From the NCBI RefSeq assembly GCF_014852005.1, contig NZ_JACVAU010000003.1, forward strand, positions 310,001-374,000: DNA of 64,000 bases, written 5' to 3'. Below, one piece after another: positions 34,466 to 45,281 of this stretch. Below the pieces are notes generated by a model, which did no database searches, was not told where the DNA came from, and saw nothing but the letters and a program-made list of their open reading frames with translations. Both the position numbers and the translations under genes were made by a program. The stretch's first letter is position 1; each line of letters starts with the position of its first letter. The stretch comes from Pseudoxanthomonas sp. PXM03 (lineage in GTDB: Bacteria > Pseudomonadota > Gammaproteobacteria > Xanthomonadales > Xanthomonadaceae).

Positions 34466-35524
34466 TCATCCGCCGAACGCGGCCCGCATGCGTGCTTCAT
34501 CCGGCTGTTCGATCACCCCTTTCTCGGTGACGATGGCATCGATCAGCGTCGCCGGGGTCACGTCGAAGACGGGGTTCCACGCCGGCACGCCCTCGGCCAC
34601 CGTCCGCGTGCCGCCGATCCCCAGCAGTTCGGCCGGGTCGCGTTCCTCGATGTGGATGGCATCACCGTTCGGCGTGGCCATGTCCACGGTGGACGAGGGT
34701 GCTACCACCATGAAGCCCACGCCGTGGTGGCGCGCCGCGATGGCCAGCTGGTAGGTGCCGATCTTGTTGGCGGTGTCGCCATTGGCGCAGATGCGGTCCG
34801 CTCCCACGACAACCCACTGCACGGCACCGGTCTTCATCAGGTGGGCGGCGGCAGAGTCGGCGATCAGCGTGGCCGGGATGCCATCCTGCAGCAGTTCCCA
34901 TGCGGTCAGCCGCGCGCCCTGCTGCCAGGGCCGCGTCTCGCCGGCATACACCTTGCCGATGCGGCCCTGCGCCACACCGGCACGGATCACACCCAACGCG
35001 GTGCCGAAGCCGGCCGTGGCCAGCGAGCCGGTGTTGCAATGGGTCAACACGCCACTGCCCGCGGGAATCAGCGCAGCCCCCAGTTCGCCCATGTGCCGGT
35101 TGGCGGCCAGGTCTTCCTCGGCGATGGCCAGGGCTTCCAGTTCCAGTACGCCGCGCCAGTCGGCGCCCGCCGTCTTCAGCGCCGCGCGCATGCGGGCCAG
35201 TGCCCACGCGAGGTTGACGGCGGTGGGGCGTGCATCGTTCAGGCGCTGCAACGCGGGCTCAAGCTTCCCGAGTGCATCGGCGGGCGTGGCCGCCATGACG
35301 TCACGCGATGCCAGCACCACGCCCCACGCCGCGGCAATGCCGATGGCCGGTGCACCCCGCACCGCCAGTGCGTGGATGGCGGTGGCCACTTCGTCGCTGG
35401 TAGTGCAGCTCAGGTACTCCACCACGAAAGGCAACTTGCGCTGGTCCAGCAGCTCCAGGGCGCTGCCGGTCCAGCGGATCGGGCGGACGTGGTCGTAACG
35501 GGCATAGTCGATGGCATTGGTCAT
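34466..35524 (-). CDS. mtnA: Methylthioribose-1-phosphate isomerase MtnA
   Basis: 352 residues, a close fit to the MtnA family of the methionine salvage pathway, which converts 5-methylthioribose-1-phosphate to the ribulose form. Visible signatures: [34 protein letters not shown], catalytic Cys in [38 protein letters not shown], catalytic Asp in [20 protein letters not shown]. The start MTNAIDY at 35524 is chosen over a read-through frame into the next gene. No other salvage gene is adjacent. Confidence 0.96.
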   Translation of the reverse strand: MTNAIDYARYDHVRPIRWTGSALELLDQRKLPFVVEYLSCTTSDEVATAIHALAVRGAPAIGIAAAWGVVLASRDVMAATPADALGKLEPALQRLNDARPTAVNLAWALARMRAALKTAGADWRGVLELEALAIAEEDLAANRHMGELGAALIPAGSGVLTHCNTGSLATAGFGTALGVIRAGVAQGRIGKVYAGETRPWQQGARLTAWELLQDGIPATLIADSAAAHLMKTGAVQWVVVGADRICANGDTANKIGTYQLAIAARHHGVGFMVVAPSSTVDMATPNGDAIHIEERDPAELLGIGGTRTVAEGVPAWNPVFDVTPATLIDAIVTEKGVIEQPDEARMRAAFGG

Positions 35525-35570
35525 GCCGCCATTGTAACGGCCCGCCGTGAAAGCCCTCCCGGCCGCGATA

Positions 35571-36308
35571 TCAGCGGCTGCGGAACTCCGCCCGGCAGCC
35601 CGCCGTGACCCACACGCCACGGCCATCGCGGCCCCAGGTGCGGCCTTCGATGCAGGGCGCGCTGGACAGCTGGCGTACCAGCTGCACACCGCCCCGGCCG
35701 TCCACGTCGCATACACGGGTGCGGTCGCGGTCGGACTCGCAACGGAACACCTGGCCATAGCCCCCTCCGTTGTTCCAGCCGCCACCGCCCCAGCCATTGC
35801 CGCGACCCTGGACCTCGAACTCCGCACGGCAGCCCTGCGACACCCAGATCCCGTTGCGGTCCTGGCCCCAGCTCTGTCCTTCAACGCAGCGCGCGCTGGA
35901 GAGCTGGCGCACCAGGCGCACATCGCCACGCGTGGAAACCGCGCAGGTACGCGTGCGGCCGTTGTCGGACTCGCAGCGGATGCGCTGTGCGCTGTTGCCG
36001 CCATTCCATCCGCCACGACCGCTGGCGAACTCCGCACGGCAGCCGCGATTCACCCACACGCCATCGCGGGTCTGGCCCCAGGTGCTGCCTTCATCGCAGC
36101 GCGTCTTCGACAACTGCCTCACCACCTGCACGCGGCCACGCGTGTCCATGCGGCATTCCCGGTAACGGCCATCGTTGGATTCGCAGCGGATCACCTGACC
36201 GTCGCGGCCGTAGCCATCACTGCCGTACTGCGGCGCGGCATGGGCAGCGGCGGTGCCGAGCAGCGCGGCGGCGCCCAGCGTCAGCGAAGCAAGAAGTCGA
36301 CGTTCCAT
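35571..36308 (-). CDS. Secreted protein with three DUF3011 repeats
   Basis: 245 residues with a signal peptide ([20 protein letters not shown], cleavage after AHA). The mature part is three copies of a roughly 65-residue unit with the pattern RCES-x6-R-x-C ... RGxVxxVRQLS-x3-C-x-EG-x-x-WG ... GVWVxxGCRAEF, each with four Cys that could form two disulphides. Gly/Asn-rich linkers join units one to two ([10 protein letters not shown]) and two to three ([14 protein letters not shown]). DUF3011 proteins are common in xanthomonads and of unknown function; an envelope or extracellular role is inferred. Confidence 0.88.
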   Translation of the reverse strand: MERRLLASLTLGAAALLGTAAAHAAPQYGSDGYGRDGQVIRCESNDGRYRECRMDTRGRVQVVRQLSKTRCDEGSTWGQTRDGVWVNRGCRAEFASGRGGWNGGNSAQRIRCESDNGRTRTCAVSTRGDVRLVRQLSSARCVEGQSWGQDRNGIWVSQGCRAEFEVQGRGNGWGGGGWNNGGGYGQVFRCESDRDRTRVCDVDGRGGVQLVRQLSSAPCIEGRTWGRDGRGVWVTAGCRAEFRSR

Positions 36309-36417
36309 GGCATGCATCCTCGTGTGTGTTGCATTGAAATCTACGCAGCCATCATGAACGTGAACCCACGAAACCGTTTGCAGGAATCGATCCGCCCATG
36401 ACGTGTTTGGCTGGCTT

Positions 36418-37386
36418 TCAGGCGCGCGCGAAATCGAACGCCAGCACATCGGCGATCCGCGGCGTGTCCCGCATCGCCATCAGCAACCGGTCCACGCCCA
36501 GCGCCACGCCCGAGCAGTCGGGAAAGCCGTGCGACAGCGCCGCCAACAGGTGCGCGTCGATCGCCGGCGACGGCTCGCCGCGTGCGGAACGCGTGGCCAC
36601 GTCGCGTTGGAAGCGCTGTGCCTGTTCGGCGCCGTCGGCCAGCTCGTGGTAGCCGTTGGCCACTTCAAGCGGCCCCAGATAAAGCTCGAAGCGCTCGGCC
36701 ACCGGCACCGCGTCGTGGCGGATGCGCGCCAGCGCGCACTGCGAGGCCGGGTAGTCGTACACCGCCAGCAACTGGTCGCGCGGGAAGTCCGGCTGGATCC
36801 GGTGCGTCATCAGCAGGTCCAGCCAGTCGTCGCGGGTCAGGCCCTCGCCGTCGATGGCGATGCCGCTGGCCGCATTGCGCACCGTGTCCAGGTCGGCGGT
36901 CATCGGATCGAACCCCAGCCGTTGCACGTACAGGTCGCGGAAGCTGATGCGCGACGCCGTGGCCTTGCGGCCGACCAGCGCCAGCGCGGCCTGCACCAGC
37001 GCGACGGTTTCATCGATCAGCGGCGCCAGCGTCCAGCCCACGCGGTACCACTCCAGCATGGTGAATTCCGGGTTGTGCCGCCCGCCCGCTTCGCCGTCCC
37101 GGAACACCCGGCCCAGTTCGTAGCAGTCGTCCACGCCGGCGGCCAGCAGGCGCTTCAGTGAGAATTCCGGCGAGGTCCGCAGCCAGCGCGTGCGGGACGC
37201 GCCATCGGTGCGCCCGGAGAATTCCAGCGCGAACGAAGCGATGTTCGGGTCTGTGTTGCCCGCCTGCGACATCATCGGCGTCTCCACCTCCAGCACGCCG
37301 CGCGCGTGGAAGAACTCGCGGATGAGGCGGTTTAGCGAGGCGCGCAGGCGCAGTGCGTCCATCGACGCGGAAGGTTGCCAGTTCAT
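36418..37386 (-). CDS. epmA: Elongation factor P lysine ligase EpmA (GenX/PoxA)
   Basis: 322 residues, a class II lysyl-tRNA-synthetase catalytic core without the anticodon-binding domain. Motif 1 region ARGVLEVETPMMSQAGNTDP, motif 2 WLRTSPEFSLKRLLAAG and RVFRDGEAGGRHNPEFTMLE, motif 3 GVALGVDRLLMA. EpmA attaches beta-lysine to elongation factor P to help ribosomes pass proline runs. The start MNWQPS at 37386 is chosen; the upstream frame is repeat sequence. A partial duplicate of its first 25 or so codons lies at about 37609-37685. Confidence 0.94.
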   Translation of the reverse strand: MNWQPSASMDALRLRASLNRLIREFFHARGVLEVETPMMSQAGNTDPNIASFALEFSGRTDGASRTRWLRTSPEFSLKRLLAAGVDDCYELGRVFRDGEAGGRHNPEFTMLEWYRVGWTLAPLIDETVALVQAALALVGRKATASRISFRDLYVQRLGFDPMTADLDTVRNAASGIAIDGEGLTRDDWLDLLMTHRIQPDFPRDQLLAVYDYPASQCALARIRHDAVPVAERFELYLGPLEVANGYHELADGAEQAQRFQRDVATRSARGEPSPAIDAHLLAALSHGFPDCSGVALGVDRLLMAMRDTPRIADVLAFDFARA

Positions 37387-37398
37387 CGCATGCACCTT

Positions 37399-37516
37399 GT
37401 AGGAGCGACGTGAGTCGCGACCGGAAGACCTCGCCTTCCGTGCAGCGTGTTCACCGCGCTTCTGTTGAAGGTCCATGGCACTGCAGGCGTGCGGTCGCGA
37501 CGTACGTCGCTCCTAC
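37399..37516. repeat. GTAG-headed palindromic element (copy 1)
   Basis: Begins GTAGGAGCGACGTGAGTCGC and ends with the inverted form GCGACGTACGTCGCTCCTAC. Each end is a hairpin (GCGAC-GTGA-GTCGC). The GTAG head followed by a hairpin, in an inverted pair, fits REP/BIME elements mobilised by RAYT-type tyrosine transposases; no such transposase is in the window. Confidence 0.8.
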
Positions 37517-37534
37517 AGAAAAGCAGATCGCGCC

Positions 37535-37608
37535 TCATGCATGCCGCTCCAGGAACGCCAGATGCTGTGCTTCGTCCCAGATCTCGATGCCCAGTTCCTG
37601 CGCCGTGC
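37535..37608 (-). pseudogene. Duplicated fragment of the ligA 3' end
   Basis: Encodes [20 protein letters not shown] ending ERHA and a stop, nearly identical to the real LigA C terminus ([19 protein letters not shown] ending EQHA). Only about 24 codons are present. It is joined directly to an epmA 5' fragment. Confidence 0.85.
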
Positions 37609-37685
37609 GAGAAAGCGCGGATGAGGCGATTCATCGAGGCACGCAGGTGCGATGCGCCGAGGGGTGCGGAAGGTTGCCAGGTCAA
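37609..37685 (-). pseudogene. Duplicated fragment of the epmA 5' end
   Basis: Encodes TWQPSAPLGASHLRASMNRL then IRAFS, matching the EpmA start NWQPSASMDALRLRASLNRL then IREFF. The initiating ATG has become TTG. The frame then runs into the ligA fragment in a different phase. Confidence 0.85.
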
Positions 37686-37703
37686 GACAATCCCCCTGCC
37701 CTT

Positions 37704-37821
37704 GTAGGAGCGACGTAAGTCGCGACCGCACGCCTACAGTGCCCGGACCCTTCGATACAGGCGTGCACAACATGCTGCATTACAGGGGAATTCTTCCGGT
37801 CGCGACTTACGTCGCTCCTAC
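37704..37821. repeat. GTAG-headed palindromic element (copy 2)
   Basis: Same length and ends as copy 1 (GTAGGAGCGACGTAAGTCGC ... GCGACTTACGTCGCTCCTAC), with a diverged middle. It arose with the tandem duplication of the junction. It ends 18 bp from the ligA stop. Confidence 0.8.
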
Positions 37822-37839
37822 AGGGGGGCGGGCAGCACC

Positions 37840-40664
<2,825 letters not shown>

Positions 40665-41207
40665 TCACGCGTGGAACAGGTACAGCACATCCTCGTCCAG
40701 GTCACGCAGGACCTCGGGCAGGGCGTCCCCTACTTTCACGGGACAGCGCTCGCGTATCCGGATGTCCTCATCCAGCGGACCGCTGTAATGGTGAAGCAGC
40801 AGGCCTAGCGCTCGCACCTGCCCGGAACCCAGCATCGCGTCGATGAAGGCGACCCATTTCGCCATCGCGGTGTCGACACGGCGCGCCTCGGCCTGCGCGT
40901 CAACGTCCGCCTGTTCGCGCTTCTGAGCCAGCGCCCGCGCCGCCTTGGCAGCGCTCCACCCCTTGCGCGTCAGCTTCCTCGCTTCTTCGTCCCAGTCGGT
41001 CGTGCGCGACCTGCGCGCCCATCCCAACGGCGCGTCGCAGTCGCAATGACCGGGCGTGGTCAGGAAGTACGCCTCGCCGGGTGCCAGTTGTCCCTGCACC
41101 GACGGGCTTGCCAGCGGACGGAGCTGCCTGCCATGCGCACGCGCAAGCGTATCCAGCGCCGCAAGCGGCGCGTTGGCAGGCAGCGTGGCGGTGACGAATC
41201 GGCACAT
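40665..41207 (-). CDS. Conserved hypothetical protein with N-terminal GHCDC motif
   Basis: 180 residues, soluble. The N-terminal half (MCRFVTATLPANAPLAALDT, FLTTPGHCDCDAPLGWA) has three Cys and a His that could bind metal; the middle is a Lys/Arg/Ala-rich helix (LTRKGWSAAKAARALAQKRE); the C-terminal end (LGLLLHHYSGPLDEDIRIRE, LRDLDEDVLYLFHA) is acidic. I have seen similar hypothetical proteins in proteobacteria but know no function. Confidence 0.65.
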   Translation of the reverse strand: MCRFVTATLPANAPLAALDTLARAHGRQLRPLASPSVQGQLAPGEAYFLTTPGHCDCDAPLGWARRSRTTDWDEEARKLTRKGWSAAKAARALAQKREQADVDAQAEARRVDTAMAKWVAFIDAMLGSGQVRALGLLLHHYSGPLDEDIRIRERCPVKVGDALPEVLRDLDEDVLYLFHA

Positions 41208-41230
41208 GGGCGCAGTCTAGTGGAGCTGGT

Positions 41231-41593
41231 TCACGGCATGCCCGCCCCGACCGTCATCCGCACCGGGATGCCCGCCGGATCGAAGCCTTCCAGGCAGAAC
41301 ACGTTGACGCCGTAGTAATCCGGGGTGACGCGCTTGCGGTGGAAGGGATAGATGCCGCACACCTTGCAGAAGTGGTGGCGCGCGGTGTGGGTGTGGAACC
41401 GGTATTCGGCCAGCGCCTCCGTCCCGGCCAGCAGGCGGAAGGCACTCTCGTGCACTTTCACCATCAGCGCGTTCTTCTTGCGGCAGATCGAACAATCGCA
41501 CTGCGTCAACTCGGGGAAGTCGGTGTCGATCTCGAAGCGCACGGCACCGCAGTGGCAGCGGCCGGTGTGGGTCTGCAGGGGGCGTGACGACAT
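41231..41593 (-). CDS. GFA-family zinc protein (glutathione-dependent formaldehyde-activating fold)
   Basis: 120 residues. The cysteines of the GFA fold are present in order: GRCHCGAVRFEID, QCDCSICRKKNALM, HHFCKVCGIYPFHRK. These bind two zinc ions in the family. GFA members are often misnamed as formaldehyde-activating enzymes; the real substrate is unknown. Start MSSRPLQ at 41593; an ATG upstream at 41620 is possible. Confidence 0.85.
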   Translation of the reverse strand: MSSRPLQTHTGRCHCGAVRFEIDTDFPELTQCDCSICRKKNALMVKVHESAFRLLAGTEALAEYRFHTHTARHHFCKVCGIYPFHRKRVTPDYYGVNVFCLEGFDPAGIPVRMTVGAGMP

Positions 41594-41639
41594 GGTGTGC
41601 GCTGTCCTGACGGGGCTCAAGCTAGACGACCAAATCCGC

Positions 41640-42071
41640 TCAGGGATTTGGAGAGGCCTCCATGGCCACCAGAGGCGTTAGCGATGCGGCAAGCATATGC
41701 CATGCGCGTCCGTCCTTGTCGTCAAACAACCCTACCCCGCGGAGGTTGTCACGGCTGATGCGCAGGTAATGGGTATCACCGGGCACGAACGTTTCCAGAT
41801 CTCCCATGCCGTTCCATTCGGTCATTGGCATCTCGATGCAGCCGACAATGACCTCCAACGGCTCACCCTGTAGTCCATCCGGCCCTTCCTGGACCATGTA
41901 AAGCACGCGTGAGCCTGCATAGATGAAGCCGCAAGGGGGCTGTCGCTCGATCAGGATCAACCGTGCACGAACGTAGGCCTCCCTGTCGACCGATCCCGAC
42001 ACCTGCTGCCCCGCCGCAATGCCCGACCATGCCAACAGCGTGACCCCGAGTGCGAGTGCGTAGCGGCTCAT
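41640..42071 (-). CDS. Secreted hypothetical protein
   Basis: 143 residues with a Sec signal (SRYALALGVTLLAWSGIAAG). The mature part has two cysteines (QPPCGFIYAGSRVLYM, EVIVGCIEMPMTEWNGMGDL) and no recognised domain. A strong GGAGGG box precedes the ATG at 42071. The frame continues upstream through the neighbouring VOC gene, which I reject because of the box and signal peptide. Confidence 0.75.
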   Translation of the reverse strand: MSRYALALGVTLLAWSGIAAGQQVSGSVDREAYVRARLILIERQPPCGFIYAGSRVLYMVQEGPDGLQGEPLEVIVGCIEMPMTEWNGMGDLETFVPGDTHYLRISRDNLRGVGLFDDKDGRAWHMLAASLTPLVAMEASPNP

Positions 42072-42073
42072 CG

Positions 42074-42445
42074 TCAATCCCTCCATTCCGCAAGATGCAG
42101 CAGCACGCCCGCAGGATCCCAGACGTAGGTCACCCGTGCTCCGTAGTCTTCCTGCTTCGGCGGCGCCACGCGGGCGTCTCCGTAGGCGCCGTCCGCCAGC
42201 AACGCAGCGATCTGCGCGTGGCAGGCTGCGGCATCGGCCACGGTGAGGTGCAGCATCGTGTTCTCCAGCCAGTCCTTCTGGTAGTAGCGCTGCAGGTAGA
42301 AGCGGTGCGCGCCGTTCGTCATCAGGGCGAGCTGGTCGTCGAGGTAGTCCGTCGTCCAGCCGAGGGCTTCGTAGAAGGCCCGGGAGATGTCGAAGTCCTT
42401 CGCACCGATGAAGGGACGGACATCGGTGATGCGGAGGTCGAGCAT
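42074..42445 (-). CDS. VOC-family (glyoxalase/bleomycin-resistance fold) protein
   Basis: 123 residues, one full VOC module: LRITDVRPFIGAKDFDISRA, FYEALGWTTDYLDDQLALM, RFYLQRYYQKDWLENTMLHL, VTYVWDPAGVLLHLAEW. The family covers metal-dependent lyases, dioxygenases and drug-binding proteins; the substrate cannot be told from sequence. The usual metal ligands are only partly clear. The ATG at 42445 has AGGA seven bases upstream. It ends two bases before the secreted protein gene starts. Confidence 0.82.
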   Translation of the reverse strand: MLDLRITDVRPFIGAKDFDISRAFYEALGWTTDYLDDQLALMTNGAHRFYLQRYYQKDWLENTMLHLTVADAAACHAQIAALLADGAYGDARVAPPKQEDYGARVTYVWDPAGVLLHLAEWRD

Positions 42446-42508
42446 GGGCATATCCTGGTGTCTCAAGCAAAGGATTCGTTTGTGCTGCGTGTACGCCGGG
42501 CCGCGTGA

Positions 42509-43015
42509 TCAGGTGTCGGCGTACTCGGCTTCATGCGCCCTGAGCTGCTCGGGCAATGCGATGCCGTCGCGTCGCGCAATCGCGAACATCGCACGCTGGG
42601 TGAAGCCGCCATGGATCTTTCCGGCGCTGTCCCGCACCTGCCAGTCCTCGATGTCCTCGAAGGCGCAGCGATGCAGGCGGTCCAGCGTGCCGTTGTGGGT
42701 CACGGGCGGCGTGACCAGGCGCACGCCCAGTTCGCCCGGCCCGAGCACTTCGACGACCTCGGCCCACAGGTGCTCCACCTGCCCGGAACTGCTGACGAAG
42801 CGCAGCTTGACCAGGGCGCTCTCGCGCGGCCCTGCCAGGTGCGAGCGGAATGCCTCCAGGGTGGCGGTGGCGCGCTCCATCGCGGCCAGCAGCAGGGGAT
42901 CGTCCGGGTCCGTCTGCAACGGCGGAAACTCGGGACGCGGCGAACGCCATCGGATGAAAAGCCACAATGCGACACACAAGACGAGGAACAAGCCGATCTT
43001 GACGGGCAATGGCAT
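42509..43015 (-). CDS. Membrane-anchored DUF2314 protein
   Basis: 168 residues. One N-terminal membrane helix (KIGLFLVLCVALWLFIRW) then a DUF2314-like domain: DPDDPLLLAAMERATATLEA, SALVKLRFVSSSGQVEHLWA, EVVEVLGPGELGVRLVTPP, DWQVRDSAGKIHGGFTQRAM. DUF2314 proteins are of unknown function and often sit in accessory clusters with immunity-like genes. Confidence 0.75.
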   Translation of the reverse strand: MPLPVKIGLFLVLCVALWLFIRWRSPRPEFPPLQTDPDDPLLLAAMERATATLEAFRSHLAGPRESALVKLRFVSSSGQVEHLWAEVVEVLGPGELGVRLVTPPVTHNGTLDRLHRCAFEDIEDWQVRDSAGKIHGGFTQRAMFAIARRDGIALPEQLRAHEAEYADT

Positions 43016-43075
43016 GGTGGATCCTGCAAGGGGCGACCCAGCGCAAGGTACTGCACACGCGCAACACGGGGAAGC

Positions 43076-43423
43076 TCAACCCGGGTGCGCGGCTCCGGTG
43101 GGCAGGAACCGCACCACCTTCTCCTTCAACCGTTGGATGAGTGCCGGATCCATGAAGTCGTAGTTGTCTGGAATGTCCAGGCAGACCACGCGCTTGCCGC
43201 CGAGGTGGCGGGCGAACTTCGCTGACAGGCGGGCCCGGTGGACCTTCTCCATCACGAAGATCAGGTCCGCCCATGCCAGCAGCTCGGGCGACACCGGCAC
43301 CTCGGCTTCATGACCCAGTCCCGCCGAGGCCGTCTCGATTCCCGGCCAGTCGGCGAACACCTGCTCCGCCGTGGGGCTGCGCAGGCGGTTCTGGGTGCAG
43401 ATGAAGAGGACGTGGCGGGGCAT
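43076..43423 (-). CDS. Low-molecular-weight phosphotyrosine phosphatase-like protein
   Basis: 115 residues, shorter than classical 150-residue LMW phosphatases. The P-loop C-x5-R-S is present near the start (FICTQNRLRSPTAEQVFADW), and a late acidic region is LDIPDNYDFMDPALIQRLKE, with a possible general-acid Asp (IPDNYDFMD). It belongs to the small, poorly studied branch of the family often annotated as phosphotyrosine phosphatase. Substrate unknown. Confidence 0.82.
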   Translation of the reverse strand: MPRHVLFICTQNRLRSPTAEQVFADWPGIETASAGLGHEAEVPVSPELLAWADLIFVMEKVHRARLSAKFARHLGGKRVVCLDIPDNYDFMDPALIQRLKEKVVRFLPTGAAHPG

Positions 43424-43424
43424 G

Positions 43425-43515
43425 GTGGGAGTGTGCGGGACCACAGGGCGATGGGCCAAGGCCCACCCTACGTGGTGCAGCCGACACGTAGGTAGGGCGG
43501 GCCCCGGCCCGCCAT
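43425..43515. repeat. Palindromic repeat with GGTGGGC / GCCCACC arms
   Basis: GATGGGCCAAGGCCCACCCT and, inverted, GTAGGGCGGGCCCCGGCCCG, both ending in ACGTAGG/CCTACGT-like tails. A common intergenic repeat type in proteobacteria. It lies between two small minus-strand genes and close to both. Confidence 0.6.
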
Positions 43516-43521
43516 CCAGGT

Positions 43522-43869
43522 TCACCGCAGGATCTTCTCCATCGCCTTCCCTTTCGCCAGTTCGTCCACCAGCTTGTCCAGGTAGCGGATCTTCTGCATC
43601 AGCGGGTCGCCCACGTCTTCCACGCGCACGCCGCAGACCAAGCCTTTGATGAGCGACGCGTTCGGATGAAACGCCGGCGCCTCGGCGAAGAATGTGGCGA
43701 AATCCTTCTTCGACTCGATCTGCCGGTCCAGTCCGGCCTGGTCGTAACCGGTCAGCCAGCGGATGACCTCGTCGACTTCCGCCTGCGTCCGTCCTTTGCG
43801 CTCGGCTTTCTGCACGTACAGCGGGTAAACGCTGGCGAAGGAGATGGTGAAGATGCGGTGAGTGGATAT
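43522..43869 (-). CDS. DUF2200 protein with an apparent ATA start
   Basis: 115 residues matching DUF2200 along its length: [79 protein letters not shown]. In relatives, as I recall, the protein begins Met-Ser-x-His-Arg-Ile. Here that Met codon is ATA at 43869, with TGGAG eight bases upstream. Canonical alternatives are a GTG at 43878, which would touch the GGAG box, or an ATG at 43911. Function of the family is unknown. Confidence 0.8.
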   Translation of the reverse strand: MSTHRIFTISFASVYPLYVQKAERKGRTQAEVDEVIRWLTGYDQAGLDRQIESKKDFATFFAEAPAFHPNASLIKGLVCGVRVEDVGDPLMQKIRYLDKLVDELAKGKAMEKILR

Positions 43870-43911
43870 CGTGAGCACTCCAGTAGACCGGGACAACGTC
43901 ATCTGAAGCAA

Positions 43912-44039
43912 TCGCAGGATGGGTTGAGCCGGAGGCGGCTTTCAACGGCGAAGCCGGTCTACCCATCAGGATCTTTCAGCGGCAAGCGATGGGTATCGCT
44001 TCGCTCAACCCATCCTACGTGCTAACGCAACCAATGCGC
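43912..44039. repeat. GATGGGTTGAG-type inverted repeats
   Basis: GATGGGTTGAGCCGGAGGCG at the left and CGCTTCGCTCAACCCATCCT at the right form an inverted pair, with further partial copies between. A diverged piece recurs at about 44440-44490. A common intergenic repeat type, with no gene inside. Confidence 0.6.
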
Positions 44040-44357
44040 TCATCCAGCAACGATGGATGCAGCAATCAGGGTCGCGAAGAGCAAGCCCATCCAGACCAGT
44101 CCGATGAAATTTGCATTGCAGAGAAAACGGTTGAGCCACTGCTGTCTCTCTTCGCTGCTAAGACTTCGCCGGTACGCGCGCATTTCCTCGTGCGGCCACC
44201 TTCTTACGAGGAACGAGAACCGTGAAGCCTCATCAACGACCAGCGCTCGATCGACGATACGGACCTTGACGACGAAGAAGAAGAGCAGCCAGAAGACGGC
44301 CTGGATCAGAAATCCTAGGCCAACAAGCATCGTTAGCAGAAGATGGAGTAACTGCAT
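44040..44357 (-). CDS. Small two-helix membrane protein
   Basis: 105 residues. A hydrophobic helix at about 2-30 (LLHLLLTMLVGLGFLIQAVF, WLLFFFVV), a basic cytoplasmic-looking middle (RFSFLVRRWPHEEMRAYRRS, LSSEERQQWLNRFL), and a second helix at about 84-102 (FIGLVWMGLLFATLIAASIV). Third-position GC is lower than in neighbours, hinting at acquired DNA. No family recognised. Confidence 0.6.
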   Translation of the reverse strand: MQLLHLLLTMLVGLGFLIQAVFWLLFFFVVKVRIVDRALVVDEASRFSFLVRRWPHEEMRAYRRSLSSEERQQWLNRFLCNANFIGLVWMGLLFATLIAASIVAG

Positions 44358-44512
44358 CCAATGCCTCCATCACGCTAGCGGGAACGTTAGAAGGGAAGTG
44401 AATCTGCCTAGGATCTTTGGCGTCATGCACGATGAATAGAGTTGCTGCGCCGTTGAAAGCCGCTTCGCTCCATCCATCCTAAGAGGCTTGCCAACCCATC
44501 AGTTGCAGCACC

Positions 44513-45247
44513 TCACCACCGCGGCGCCTTCGTCAGCGGCGGCGCCTCATGCTGCCGGTCATACGCGCGCAGTTCCTCGCGGATGTGCTGGATGCGCTGG
44601 CGGCCGAGGGTGTTGCGGCTGTCGTCGAGGACCACGCCGCCCAGCAGTTCGGCCATGCGTTCGACGTTGGGCAACAGCTTCTCCCACGCTTCCAGTGCGG
44701 TCATCGGTGCGGGCAGGGTCAGGAAGAACGCGATGGCCGGGGTTTCCAGCGTGCGGATGTTGGCCATGTCGAAGCTGCCCGGCTGCATGATGTTGGCCAT
44801 GCTGAAGACCGGGCCGCGCTCGGGGTGGCCTTCCACCAGGCGGTGGAAGACATTCATGTGACCGAAGGTCAGGCCGGTCTTCTCGGCAGCGACCACGATG
44901 TCCTCGCCACGCAGTACCTGCCCGGCCTTGGCCGCGACATACAGCGAGACGATCTTGTCGAAATCCTGGCTGGGCCGCTTGCCCAGATCGCTTTCCACGC
45001 CGGCGACCGGCGTACCCCCGGGCAGGCCCAACTCGGGCTGGCTGACGCGATCGTCGCTGTAGTCCTGCACCTGCTCGCTGGTGTCGTCGCCGGCAATACT
45101 GGGCTCGACGCGCGCGGTGTCGCGCTCGGCGGGTTCCAGCCGGCGACCCTGGCTGGGTTTCTTGGGACGACCGAACAGGAAGATCGCCGCCACCAGCAGG
45201 ACGCCGGCAACAACGATTCCGATACGAAGCATGGCCATGTCGGACAC
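44513..45247 (-). CDS. zipA: Cell-division protein ZipA
   Basis: 244 residues with the ZipA plan: an N-terminal membrane anchor (MLRIGIVVAGVLLVAAIFLF), a charged linker (RPKKPSQGRRLEPAERDTAR), and a C-terminal FtsZ-binding domain from about residue 105 (QDFDKIVSLYVAAKAGQVLR, FGHMNVFHRLVEGHPERGPV, ALEAWEKLLPNVERMAELL). ZipA tethers FtsZ to the membrane. A GGAG box eight bases before the GTG at 45247 supports that start (VSDMAMLR); the ATG at 45238 is an alternative. It follows smc by about 35 bp on the same strand. Confidence 0.93.
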   Translation of the reverse strand: MSDMAMLRIGIVVAGVLLVAAIFLFGRPKKPSQGRRLEPAERDTARVEPSIAGDDTSEQVQDYSDDRVSQPELGLPGGTPVAGVESDLGKRPSQDFDKIVSLYVAAKAGQVLRGEDIVVAAEKTGLTFGHMNVFHRLVEGHPERGPVFSMANIMQPGSFDMANIRTLETPAIAFFLTLPAPMTALEAWEKLLPNVERMAELLGGVVLDDSRNTLGRQRIQHIREELRAYDRQHEAPPLTKAPRW

Positions 45248-45281
45248 AGGGGTTTCTCCGGCAGGGTGGGATCGATCAGGG

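Larger units (their letters stand above)
37387..37839. other. epmA-ligA spacer made of a tandem duplication and two palindromic elements
   Basis: About 450 bp with no intact gene. The order is: palindromic element (37399-37516), ligA 3' fragment, epmA 5' fragment, second palindromic element (37704-37821). The two elements are 305 bp apart and each is 118 bp long, and the ligA stop has a counterpart exactly 305 bp away (37840 and 37535), which marks one tandem duplication of the junction followed by divergence. Confidence 0.85.

Noticed and set aside
34466..36037. 523-codon frame joining mtnA with upstream sequence
   Set aside because: The upstream half is a shadow of the DUF3011 gene; MtnA homology begins at the ATG at 35524.
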